Origin: Oscillospiraceae bacterium
Lineage (GTDB): Bacteria; Bacillota; Clostridia; WRLR01
NCBI GenBank assembly: GCA_009777515.1
Contig: WRLR01000009.1
Coordinates: forward strand, 1-63,056
DNA: 63,056 bases
Reading direction: 5' to 3'
The notes under the pieces are model-generated. The model was not told where the DNA came from. It saw only the letters and a list, made by a program, of their open reading frames with translations, and searched no databases. The position numbers and the translations under genes are program-made. Shown here in pieces: positions 33,868-41,769 of this stretch; position 1 is the first letter of the stretch, and each line of letters starts with the position of its first letter.

Positions 33868-35544
33868 TTGTTAATTAATAAACTGCGAAAACTATTGGAC
33901 TCGCGCGAGATATCCGTACGCGAGCTAGTCGGCGCATATATGGACAGGATAGACGCCATTGATGGCGGCGGCGGTGGCGGAAGTGGAAACGGCGGCGGTA
34001 GTATCGGCGGCGGTAGTATCGGCGGCAACGGCGGTATCATTGGCAATGGTGGATTAAATACATTCATACATGTTAACGCTGGCGGTGCTACTGCGGCAGC
34101 GGACGCCGCGCAATCCATGATTGACGCCGGGGAACAGGGGCCGCTGACCGGTATACCCATTGCCCTCGGCGACGACATATGTACCAACGACATGCCGATG
34201 ACCTGCGCTTCACGCATTTTGGACGGGTATCGCCCGCCGTTCGACGCCGCCGTAACCGAAAGACTCCGCGCCCAGGGCGCTGTGTTTCTGGGCAAGCTCA
34301 ACATCGACGAATTCTCGATGTATCCATCGAATACATTTGGCCCGGCGGATACATTTGGCCCATTGGCTGCGACTTCATATTATGGCCGCGTCCTCAACCC
34401 GTACGACATAACGTGCGCGTCGGGGGGGCCTGCCGGTGGCGCGGCGGCTGCGGTTGCTGCCGGGCTGTGCGCCGCAGCCATCGGCGTGGACGCGGGCGGC
34501 GCTATCGGCCGGCCCGCCGCGCTATGCGGCGTAACGGGCTTTCGCCCCACATATGGGTATGTTTCGCGCCATGGATGCGTCGCGAATACATCGGCATTCG
34601 ATCAGGCAGGGCCGATCGCGGCTGGCGCAGAGGATTGCGCGCTTATACTGAATGCCATATCGGGATACTGCCCATACGACATTATTACATATGAGTATAA
34701 AAGCGGCGGCAAAAGCGGCGGAACCACCGGAACTGCCGGAACCGCAAGAACCGGCGCCGTAACCGGCGCCAGAACTGTCGCCGGTATCGGCAGCGATAGT
34801 TTAAAAGGGTTGCGGCTGGGGATGATACGCGAGCTGTTCGACGACCGCGTCGATCCGCAGGTGCGCGAGTCCGTGCTCAAAGCGGCGAGCTGGTATGAAC
34901 AGGCCGGCGCCACTGTATTTGAGGTGAGCATACCCATGCTGCGCCATGGAGACGCAGCATATTATATAATCGCATGCGTCGAGGCTTTTGCAAACTTAGG
35001 GCGTTTCGACGGCGTGCGGTATGGCCGGAGAGTCGCCGCCGACAACTATAACGATATGGTGGCCAGAAGCCGGGGCGAAGGCTTTGGGCGGGAAGTGAAG
35101 AAACGCATCCTATTCGGTACGCACATATTGAGCGGCGACAATTACGACAAGTACTATAGAAAGGCGGTAACCATTGCGGACAGTGTTCGCGCCCGCTATA
35201 ACGAAGTGTTACAACAAGCCGACGCGCTGATATCACCTGCAGCGCCGCATGTTGCGCCACAAATCACACCACAATTATCAACGACCTCCATTAAAACAAC
35301 GGCGGAGGACATCTGGTCCGTCGGCCCGTCCCTTGCGGGGCTGCCGTCTGTCACGACGCCATGCGGCTACGTCGCACCATGCGGCTACATTGCACAACCT
35401 GGCTCGGGCGCGCACCTGCCCGTCGGGCTGGCATTGACCGGAAAACGCTGCGACGACATGTTCGTGCTGGGGCTGGCCGCCGCGTTCGAAAAGGACTTTA
35501 ACCGGCAGCCGCCACCCCTCGCCGATAATTGGAAGGGCTATTGA
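33868..35544 (+). CDS. gatA: GatA-like amidase-signature protein lacking the catalytic triad
   Basis: By position and overall similarity this is the glutaminase subunit of GatCAB (amidase-signature fold; TCASRILDGY, LGKLNIDEFSM, CGVTGFRPTYGYVSRHG, SAFDQAGPIA). But every residue of the Lys-cisSer-Ser triad is changed: canonical IKDN is LGDD (Lys to Gly101), GGSSGG is GGPAGG (188-189 Pro-Ala), and GGSIR is GGAIG (nucleophile Ser to Ala212). The frame is intact for 558 residues, so it is not a decayed pseudogene by disruption. Gly/Ser-rich (~32-63) and Gly/Thr/Ala-rich (~277-309) insertions lengthen it. Start TTG 33868 has AGAGGGGTGG 9 nt upstream; ATG 33844 has no site. It cannot release ammonia from glutamine by the known mechanism; a scaffold role or dependence on free ammonia is inferred. 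Confidence 0.85.
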   Translation: MLINKLRKLLDSREISVRELVGAYMDRIDAIDGGGGGGSGNGGGSIGGGSIGGNGGIIGNGGLNTFIHVNAGGATAAADAAQSMIDAGEQGPLTGIPIALGDDICTNDMPMTCASRILDGYRPPFDAAVTERLRAQGAVFLGKLNIDEFSMYPSNTFGPADTFGPLAATSYYGRVLNPYDITCASGGPAGGAAAAVAAGLCAAAIGVDAGGAIGRPAALCGVTGFRPTYGYVSRHGCVANTSAFDQAGPIAAGAEDCALILNAISGYCPYDIITYEYKSGGKSGGTTGTAGTARTGAVTGARTVAGIGSDSLKGLRLGMIRELFDDRVDPQVRESVLKAASWYEQAGATVFEVSIPMLRHGDAAYYIIACVEAFANLGRFDGVRYGRRVAADNYNDMVARSRGEGFGREVKKRILFGTHILSGDNYDKYYRKAVTIADSVRARYNEVLQQADALISPAAPHVAPQITPQLSTTSIKTTAEDIWSVGPSLAGLPSVTTPCGYVAPCGYIAQPGSGAHLPVGLALTGKRCDDMFVLGLAAAFEKDFNRQPPPLADNWKGY

Positions 35545-35605
35545 CATTTTCCACACTAACCACTGAAAGGAGCGTCGAGGCCGCCCGCCCGACGACTACG
35601 TTAAA

Positions 35606-37117
35606 ATGACGGCACATTCGACAGCTAATACGGATACACGCGCGAACGTTGCTTCTGCAACGCATGCACCGGCGCAAAAAACAGCATACACGACAGTCGT
35701 CGGCTTGGAAATACATGCCGAGCTGCTCACGAACACCAAACTGTTTTGCGGCTGCCCAAACACATTCGGCAGCGGCGAAAACGCAAATACATGTCCGGGC
35801 TGCCTCGGGCTGCCCGGCACCCTGCCCGCCCTGAACCGCGCCGCCGTAGAGTTAGCCATCAAGGGCGGCTGCGCGCTCGGTTGCGACATAACCCGGACGA
35901 CGGGTTGGGACAGGAAAAGCTACTTTTACGCGGATCTCCCCAATGGCTACCAGATCACACAGATGTACGCGCCGATCTGTACTGGCGGCGGCCTGGACAT
36001 CGGCGGCGGGCGCTTCATCCGCCTCCACCACATCCACCTCGAGGAGGACGCGGGCAAGCTCATACACGACAACGCGCGCAACACGACGCGCATCGACTTC
36101 AACCGCGCCGGCGTGCCGCTGATCGAGATTGTGACCATGCCCGATATGCGCTCGGCGGAAGAGGCCGTGGCATTCGCCGAGCAAGTGAGGCAGACCCTTG
36201 TATACGCCGGGGTCTGCGACGGCAGGATGGAACAGGGGAGGTTTAGGGTGGACGCGAACGTGTCCGTCATGCCGGTGGGCTCCGAAAAACTCGGGGTCAG
36301 GAGCGAGGTGAAAAACCTCAACAGCTTCCGGTTCGTCGCGCAGGCCATTGAAAGCGAGGCGCGCCGCCACATCCGGACGATTGAAGAAGGCGGGGAGCTG
36401 CGCCAGGAAACGCGCCGCTTTATCGAAAGCAGCGGGGAGACGGAGGCCATGCGCGAAAAGGAAGACGCCGTCGATTACCGCTACTTCCCAGACAGCGACA
36501 TTCCGCTGCTCACGCTGGACGACGGCCATATCGACTCGCTGCGCGCCTCGCTGCCCGAGCCGCCCGGCGCCCGCAAGGCCCGGTATGTGGGCGAGCATGG
36601 CATGACGGAAACCGACGCGGACACCATCCTATCACGCAAAACGGTCGCCGATTTTTACGACGGCGTGGTCGCGCTCGGCGCCGAGCCGCGCGAAGCCCTG
36701 GGCATTGTGCGTGGGGAAATACTGCGGCACATGGGCGATACGGAGAACGACGCGATAGGCGTCAGCCCGAAAGACGCGGTCAAGCTGCTGCGCATGGGCG
36801 CTGCGGGCGAAATCAGCGCCGCCAATATGAAAAAGGCCGTCGCCATGCTGATGCGTGGCTCGGGAGCCACCCTCGACGGGATTGTCAAAGCGGAAAACAT
36901 GCTAATACGCGAGGATACGGAAGCGCTGGCGGCGCTGACCGCCTTGGTGGGCGACGTTCTGGCGGCCAACCCTGCCGCCGTCGCCTCGTACAAGGCGGGG
37001 GAGGCAAAGGTGCTAGGCTACTTTATGGGCCAGTGCAACAAAACGCTCAAAGGCGCCGTGCAGCCGCAAACACTTCAAAATGAAATTAAAGCACAATTGG
37101 AAAAATGGGGGACATAA
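35606..37117 (+). CDS. gatB: Asp/Glu-tRNA amidotransferase subunit B
   Basis: The 503-residue kinase/transferase subunit phosphorylates the misacylated tRNA side chain and amidates it. It is highly canonical: VVGLEIHAELLTNTKLFC, NTCPGCLGLPGTLPALN, DRKSYFYADLPNGYQITQ, IHLEEDAGKLIHD, NRAGVPLIEIVTMPDMRS, VDANVSVMP, VKNLNSFRFV, KEDAVDYRYFPDSDIP, then the helical tail domain that binds tRNA (~390-503). All expected metal and ATP residues appear present, in contrast to GatA. ATG 35606 lacks a close Shine-Dalgarno site; AAAGGAG at 35566-35572 is 33 nt away and no start codon lies at normal spacing from it. The last codons form the first copy of an 11-bp duplication that supplies the aspS ribosome binding site. 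Confidence 0.93.
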   Translation: MTAHSTANTDTRANVASATHAPAQKTAYTTVVGLEIHAELLTNTKLFCGCPNTFGSGENANTCPGCLGLPGTLPALNRAAVELAIKGGCALGCDITRTTGWDRKSYFYADLPNGYQITQMYAPICTGGGLDIGGGRFIRLHHIHLEEDAGKLIHDNARNTTRIDFNRAGVPLIEIVTMPDMRSAEEAVAFAEQVRQTLVYAGVCDGRMEQGRFRVDANVSVMPVGSEKLGVRSEVKNLNSFRFVAQAIESEARRHIRTIEEGGELRQETRRFIESSGETEAMREKEDAVDYRYFPDSDIPLLTLDDGHIDSLRASLPEPPGARKARYVGEHGMTETDADTILSRKTVADFYDGVVALGAEPREALGIVRGEILRHMGDTENDAIGVSPKDAVKLLRMGAAGEISAANMKKAVAMLMRGSGATLDGIVKAENMLIREDTEALAALTALVGDVLAANPAAVASYKAGEAKVLGYFMGQCNKTLKGAVQPQTLQNEIKAQLEKWGT

Positions 37118-37128
37118 GGGGGACATAA
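37107..37128 (+). repeat. 11-bp duplication providing the aspS ribosome binding site
   Basis: GGGGGACATAA occurs at 37107-37117, where it encodes the end of GatB with its TAA, and again at 37118-37128, where its G-run is the Shine-Dalgarno site of aspS (ATG 37130). Confidence 0.85.
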
Positions 37129-37129
37129 A

Positions 37130-38980
37130 ATGAACGCACAGGAGATATTGAGCAAGCGATATATAGGGAACCCATATAGGACGCACAACTGCGGCGAGCT
37201 CCGCATTGAAAACGTCGGGGCCAAGGCCCGCCTCGCCGGCTGGGTGGCGACCGTGCGCGACCATGGCGGCATACTGTTTATGGATTTGCGCGACCATTAT
37301 GGCCTGACGCAGGTCGTGTTCGCAGACAGCGATGCCTTTGCCGGCGTCAGCCGCGAAAGCGTGGTAACCGTCGCTGGGACGGTGACCCGCCGCTCGGACG
37401 ACACGATAAACAGCGCCCTCGCAACCGGCGAGGTCGAGCTGCGCGCGGAGTCGTTCGAAATATTGAGCGGCGCGCCCCAGTCGCTGCCGTTTCCCATCGG
37501 CGAGTCCCAACGGACGCGCGAGGATTTAAGGCTGAAATACCGCTATCTGGATTTGAGGAACCCGCTGGTGCATGAAAAGATCATTTTTCGCTCCAAGGTC
37601 ATCACGCATCTGCGCGAGCTGATGGAAAAGCTGGATTTCCTTGAAATACAGACGCCCATTTTGACATCGTCGTCCCCAGAGGGCGCGCGCGACTACCTCG
37701 TCCCGAGCCGCAAGCACCATGGCATGTTTTACGCGTTGCCGCAGGCGCCGCAGCAGTACAAGCAATTACTGGTGACGTCGGGCTTCGACAAGTATTATCA
37801 GATAGCGCCCTGTTTCAGGGATGAGGACGCTCGCGCGGATCGCGCGCCGGGGGAATTCTACCAATTGGACCTGGAGATGGCCTTTGCGGGGCAAGAAGAC
37901 GTGTTTACGGTCGTCGAAGCCGTCATGTACGACACATTTACCAAGTTTACGGACAGGCCTGTCACGCCATGCCCCTTTCCCAGGATACCTTATAAAGAGA
38001 GCATGTTAAAGTACGGATCGGACAAACCGGATTTGCGCAATAAGCTGGTGATCGAGGACCTGACGGAATTTTTCGCGGATGTCGAGTTCCGGGCGTTCCA
38101 GAACCGGATTGTGCGCGGCATCGTTGTGCCGGACTGCGCCGACAAGCCGCGCCGCTTTTATGACAGGCTGGTGGAATATGCCGTCGACATAGGGATGAAA
38201 GGGCTGGGTTACATACTGGTCGGCGGCGACGATGGGCAAGCCGGCGACGCCGCGACCGGCGCGGACGACGACGCAGTCGGAGCCGGGGGCATGCGCGGCC
38301 CGATAGTTAAGTTTTTGTCGCCGGATAAACAGCGCGAGCTGCGCGAGCTGCTGTCGCTGAAGCGCGGCGACGCATTGTTCTTTATCGCGGATATGCCCAA
38401 ACTCGTCGACGCTTTTGCCGGGATGATCCGCACGGAGCTCGGCGAGCGCATAGAGGGCCTCGTAGACAGGGACACATACAAGTTCTGCTTTATTGTCGAC
38501 TTCCCTATGTACGAGATAGGCGAGGAGAGCGGTAAAATCGAATTTACGCACAACCCGTTTTCCATGCCGCAGGGCGGGCTGGACGCGCTGATGAACCAGG
38601 ACCCGCTCGATATATATGCCTACCAGTACGACATTGTCTGCAATGGGGTAGAGCTGTCGTCCGGCGCCGTTCGAAACAACAGGCCGGATATAATGAAAAA
38701 GGCATTCGAGATCGCCGGTTATGGCGAGGACGAACTGACGTCAAAATTCCCCGCGCTGTACAACGCGTTCCATTACGGCGCCCCGCCAAGCGCGGGCATG
38801 GCGCCGGGCGTCGACAGGATTGTGATGCTGTTGCTGCAGGAGGAAAACCTGAGGGAGATCATCGCGTTCCCGAAGAACAGCAACGCCCAGGATATACTGA
38901 TGGGCGCGCCCGGGCCTGTAACGGAATTACAGCTCCGGGAAACCCACATCAGGATCCGGGGCGAAGAACCTACAAAGTAG
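37130..38980 (+). CDS. aspS: Aspartyl-tRNA synthetase (bacterial type)
   Basis: The 616-residue class II synthetase has the anticodon-binding OB domain (~15-110), motif 1 region, HGMFYALPQAPQQYKQLL, motif 2 PCFRDEDARADRAPGEFYQLD, the bacterial GAD insertion (~300-430) and motif 3 GMAPGVDRIVMLL. Its linkage with gatCAB suggests a non-discriminating enzyme that also charges tRNA-Asn with Asp for amidation, which is inference. QAPQ replaces the QSPQ of the E. coli enzyme. A short acidic/Gly-Ala insertion (~365-387) lies in the GAD domain. Last gene of the T-box operon, followed by a terminator. Confidence 0.95.
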   Translation: MNAQEILSKRYIGNPYRTHNCGELRIENVGAKARLAGWVATVRDHGGILFMDLRDHYGLTQVVFADSDAFAGVSRESVVTVAGTVTRRSDDTINSALATGEVELRAESFEILSGAPQSLPFPIGESQRTREDLRLKYRYLDLRNPLVHEKIIFRSKVITHLRELMEKLDFLEIQTPILTSSSPEGARDYLVPSRKHHGMFYALPQAPQQYKQLLVTSGFDKYYQIAPCFRDEDARADRAPGEFYQLDLEMAFAGQEDVFTVVEAVMYDTFTKFTDRPVTPCPFPRIPYKESMLKYGSDKPDLRNKLVIEDLTEFFADVEFRAFQNRIVRGIVVPDCADKPRRFYDRLVEYAVDIGMKGLGYILVGGDDGQAGDAATGADDDAVGAGGMRGPIVKFLSPDKQRELRELLSLKRGDALFFIADMPKLVDAFAGMIRTELGERIEGLVDRDTYKFCFIVDFPMYEIGEESGKIEFTHNPFSMPQGGLDALMNQDPLDIYAYQYDIVCNGVELSSGAVRNNRPDIMKKAFEIAGYGEDELTSKFPALYNAFHYGAPPSAGMAPGVDRIVMLLLQEENLREIIAFPKNSNAQDILMGAPGPVTELQLRETHIRIRGEEPTK

Positions 38981-39041
38981 GCGGGCAATCTATCTGGCAA
39001 TCAATCTTTTAATTATATATAAAACAAAAAAACGGTAAACA

Positions 39042-39100
39042 AAAAACGGCCTTTGTAACACAAGTTTAAAACGCGTTACATTGGCCGTTTTTCGTTTTTA
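39042..39100. terminator. Bidirectional terminator between aspS and the small peptide gene
   Basis: AAAAACGGCC (39042-39051) pairs with GGCCGTTTTT (39083-39092), with additional inner pairing GTAAC/GTTAC. T-rich sequence follows on both strands, so it can end aspS and the convergent small gene. Confidence 0.9.
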
Positions 39101-39126
39101 CTTAAATTCAAGTCGCTACGGTATTA

Positions 39127-39264
39127 CTATATTCCCATAACTGCCAAGATGCCCGAAATAACGATTCCAGGTATTGTAATTAATAGCGCTGGCAGACCAA
39201 CTACAGAAACAGCTGACAATACCGTCGCCGGGATAAAGAATCCCAAACCTAAACCTCCTAGCAT
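39127..39264 (-). CDS. 45-residue hydrophobic glycine-rich peptide
   Basis: The peptide starts MLGGLGLGFFIPATVLS and ends SGILAVMGI; it is almost wholly hydrophobic with two Pro-containing helices (PATVL, PALLITIPG) and only Ser/Thr as polar residues, with no charged residue. Support for a real gene: AAAGGGGGGT Shine-Dalgarno 7 nt before the ATG, a near-consensus promoter (39302-39330) whose start point excludes the longer 67-codon reading, and a terminator. I do not recognise the family. Leaderless bacteriocin, type I toxin-like peptide or small membrane regulator are possible. No immunity, transporter or maturation gene is adjacent. Confidence 0.7.
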   Translation of the reverse strand: MLGGLGLGFFIPATVLSAVSVVGLPALLITIPGIVISGILAVMGI

Positions 39265-39301
39265 GAATATACCCCCCTTTCCGCTTAATAATTTCATGTA
39301 T

Positions 39302-39330
39302 ATATTAAACCAAATATTCATTAATGTCAA
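39302..39330 (-). promoter_or_regulatory. Promoter of the small peptide gene
   Basis: On the minus strand TTGACA (39330-39325), 17-bp spacer, TAATAT (39307-39302). Transcription would begin near 39295, about 30 nt before ATG 39264. The adjoining 39331-39611 is very AT-rich with two AATATTAGTTAG copies and no other feature seen. Confidence 0.8.
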
Positions 39331-39611
39331 GAAAAAATATTAGTTAGCTATCATATTTTTTAATTATTTATATGTCATACGCATATTTATGTTAATAAAT
39401 AATATTAGTTAGTAAATGATTATATAGAATTTCGGCCTTAAAGCATAAAAATACTAATTAATTGTCAATAAAAAAATCGCCGCATATTAATTATTATTAT
39501 GAAATCACCGCCACGCTGAACGAACCACCATACGAAGCAGCATCCCCTCCCAAAGATGACAATTTAACTAATTAATAGCAGCATGTACAGCATGTGCCGT
39601 CAACCTTAATT

Positions 39612-39640
39612 TTGACAAACGCCGTACGATATGCTAAGCT
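39612..39640 (+). promoter_or_regulatory. Promoter of the riboswitch-controlled CDF gene
   Basis: TTGACA (39612-39617), 17-bp spacer, TAAGCT (39635-39640); the transcript would start near 39647, just before the NiCo aptamer. Confidence 0.6.
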
Positions 39641-39659
39641 TATTTAGACATAAATTTTT

Positions 39660-39806
39660 TATACAGTCTGAGCAGGCGATGACCTTGATATGGCTTTTTG
39701 TGGGGTCGTGGGGCCGGGCCGTTTACGCGGCAGCAGAACGCATAATTCGGTAATAAACATCCAAGCGTATCTGTGGGACAGTGTGTCCCCGCAGGTGCGT
39801 TTTTTT
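39660..39806 (+). ncRNA. NiCo (czcD) riboswitch with overlapping terminator
   Basis: The aptamer matches the NiCo/czcD RNA pattern: CTGAGCAGGCGATGACC (39668-39684), GGTCGTGGGGCCGGGCCG (39704-39721), the GCGGCAGCAGAACGC segment (39727-39741) and GCGTATCTGTGGGACAGT (39765-39782). Its last strand overlaps an intrinsic terminator: CGTATCTGTGGGACA (39766-39780) pairs with TGTCCCCGCAGGTGCG (39784-39799) before seven T. Binding of Co2+ or Ni2+ would prevent terminator formation and switch on the CDF exporter, as known for this class. Confidence 0.88.
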
Positions 39807-39840
39807 ACGCCTCGCGGGCAATATTTCGGGAGGTGTTTTC

Positions 39841-40770
39841 ATGTCTTCGCAAAGTAATACAGAAGAACAGAATAATTATGAGCGCATCGCGATGCGTGTA
39901 TCGCGCAGGTGCATATTCAGCAACGTCGCATTGGTCGCATTCAAGCTGTTTGCCGGAATTGTCGGCCAGTCCGCAGCGATGGTTTCAGACGCGGTGCATT
40001 CGCTATCGGATATTTGCGGGACGGCGATTGTCATGATAGGCGTCCGGCTCTCCAACAAACGCTCCGACAAGCAGCACCAGTATGGCCATGAGCGCTTAGA
40101 GTGCGTAGCTGCCATATTACTGGCGGCGATCCTGTTTGCAACCGGCGCCGGTATTGGATGGGCCAGTCTGGGAGGCGTTCTTAAGGGGGCGTTCAATGGC
40201 GGGAGCGGCGCCCTTGCGGCGCCGGGCATCATCGCGCTGATAGCCGCCACCGTGTCTATTGTCACGAAAGAGGCGATGTATTGGTATGTACGCGGCGCCG
40301 CAAAAACCGTCAATTCTACCGCGCTGATGGCCGAAGCCTGGCACCACCGCTCCGATGCGTTTTCTTCCATAGGTAGCTTCGTCGGCATCCTGGGCGCGCG
40401 GCTCGGGTTCCCTTTGCTCGATCCCCTTGCCGGTATAGTGATCAGCCTGTTGATCATCAAAGCTGCAATCGATATTTTCCGCGAGGCAGTGGCAAAAATG
40501 ACGGACAGGGCGTGCGACGACGAAACGACAGAACAGATACGCTCGCTGATAATGGGACACGAATCCGTAGAAGGGATTGATCAGCTAAAGACAAGGCTGT
40601 TTGGCAATAAAATATATGTGGATGTAGAGATCCTATTGAACGGCGCCCAGTCGCTGCACGAAGCACACGATATTGCCCAGGATGTCCATGATAGCGTGGA
40701 GCGAAATATTCCGCATATAAAACACTGCATGATCCACGTAAACCCCGCAACCCCTGCGCCCAACAACTAG
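39841..40770 (+). CDS. Cation diffusion facilitator (Co/Ni/Zn-type efflux)
   Basis: The 309-residue CDF transporter has six predicted helices and a C-terminal dimerisation domain (~215-300: VEGIDQLKTRLFGNKIYVDVEILL, IKHCMIHVNP). The metal site is formed by DAVHSLSD in helix 2 and AEAWHHRSDAF in helix 5 (HxxxD in both). It would export divalent metal by proton exchange. GGGAGGT precedes ATG 39841; a longer in-frame reading from 39781 overlaps the riboswitch terminator and is rejected. Control by a NiCo riboswitch points to cobalt/nickel export. It converges on galT with only 3 bp between stop codons. Confidence 0.92.
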   Translation: MSSQSNTEEQNNYERIAMRVSRRCIFSNVALVAFKLFAGIVGQSAAMVSDAVHSLSDICGTAIVMIGVRLSNKRSDKQHQYGHERLECVAAILLAAILFATGAGIGWASLGGVLKGAFNGGSGALAAPGIIALIAATVSIVTKEAMYWYVRGAAKTVNSTALMAEAWHHRSDAFSSIGSFVGILGARLGFPLLDPLAGIVISLLIIKAAIDIFREAVAKMTDRACDDETTEQIRSLIMGHESVEGIDQLKTRLFGNKIYVDVEILLNGAQSLHEAHDIAQDVHDSVERNIPHIKHCMIHVNPATPAPNN

Positions 40771-40773
40771 TTT

Positions 40774-41760
40774 TTATATCCTATCGTGCGACGCTACATA
40801 TGCATTATATGCGTCGCGCAATTCCGCCGCCTTTTCCTCCGGGCAATTCGGATTGCACCACGCGCCGGCGCCCGTCTCCGACGAGGCGAAAAACTGCTGC
40901 CTGTCCGCGCCGCGCATCGGCGGATAAAACTTGACGTGGAAATGGTGGTACGCGTCGGCGCCTCCGCCTGTCGGCGCGTTGTACATGCACATCATATAAG
41001 GGAACGCCTTGTCGAACAGCGCGTCGTACATACCGGAGCAGTCGCGCAGCGCCTCGCCCAACGCGAACAGTTCCGCATCGGACATCGCGCCGAGGTGGGG
41101 CAGGTGGCGCTTTGCCGTCACATGCACGCCATATGTGATCGGGGAGAAGAACGGCACATATGTCACATAGTGATCGTTTTCAAATATAATCCGCCGACCG
41201 TCGCGCAGCTCTTCATTAAGCAGCGCGCAATAGAGGCAATCGCCCCCGTTAGCGTCGAAATAGGTCTTTGCGCCGCAGAGCTCCGCCTCGATTTTTTTGG
41301 GGATGAAGCTGTAGCCATATGCCTGGCCGTGTGGATGCGGCATCGTGACGCCCACGACGTCGCCCCGGTTCTCAAAGATGAACGCGTAGCGGACTTCCGG
41401 GTCGCCGGCCATTTCCAAATAGACGTCGCGCCACATTGAAGCGAGCGAACGGATATTTTCGGCCGGCAGGCGCGACAGCGTCGCGTCGTGCTTGTCCGAA
41501 TACAGCAGCACCTCGCAGCGCCCATATGCCGGCTTTACGCGGAAAAGCGGTTCGGCGGCTACGGCGTCAGGCTCGGGCGGAGCTGTGGACAGCGCAGGGT
41601 AATCGTTTTGGTAACGCAGCACATCAAAGCCGCCGTCCGGCACTTTACCGCTGCCCGGGCAAAATGGGCACCAGTCTTTGGGCATCTGCGGTCTGGCTTG
41701 CCGATGCGACGCCACCATCACCCATTCCATGCTGATTGGATTATATCGAAGTTCTGCCAT
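40774..41760 (-). CDS. galT: Galactose-1-phosphate uridylyltransferase
   Basis: Leloir-pathway enzyme exchanging UMP between UDP-glucose and galactose-1-phosphate. The 328-residue product has the class I motifs: CPFCPG (zinc), RYQNDYPAL, MPHPHGQAYGYSFIP with the catalytic His of HPH, a second zinc-type DCLYCAL, VPFFSPITYGVHV and HHFHVKFYPP. It lies 9 bp downstream of galK on the minus strand, an evident operon. No galE in the window. Confidence 0.93.
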   Translation of the reverse strand: MAELRYNPISMEWVMVASHRQARPQMPKDWCPFCPGSGKVPDGGFDVLRYQNDYPALSTAPPEPDAVAAEPLFRVKPAYGRCEVLLYSDKHDATLSRLPAENIRSLASMWRDVYLEMAGDPEVRYAFIFENRGDVVGVTMPHPHGQAYGYSFIPKKIEAELCGAKTYFDANGGDCLYCALLNEELRDGRRIIFENDHYVTYVPFFSPITYGVHVTAKRHLPHLGAMSDAELFALGEALRDCSGMYDALFDKAFPYMMCMYNAPTGGGADAYHHFHVKFYPPMRGADRQQFFASSETGAGAWCNPNCPEEKAAELRDAYNAYVASHDRI

Positions 41761-41769
41761 ATCCTCCCC

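Noticed and set aside
39265..39330. 67-residue version of the small hydrophobic peptide
   Set aside because: Its first ATG lies upstream of the mapped -10 element and the strong Shine-Dalgarno site fits only ATG 39264.
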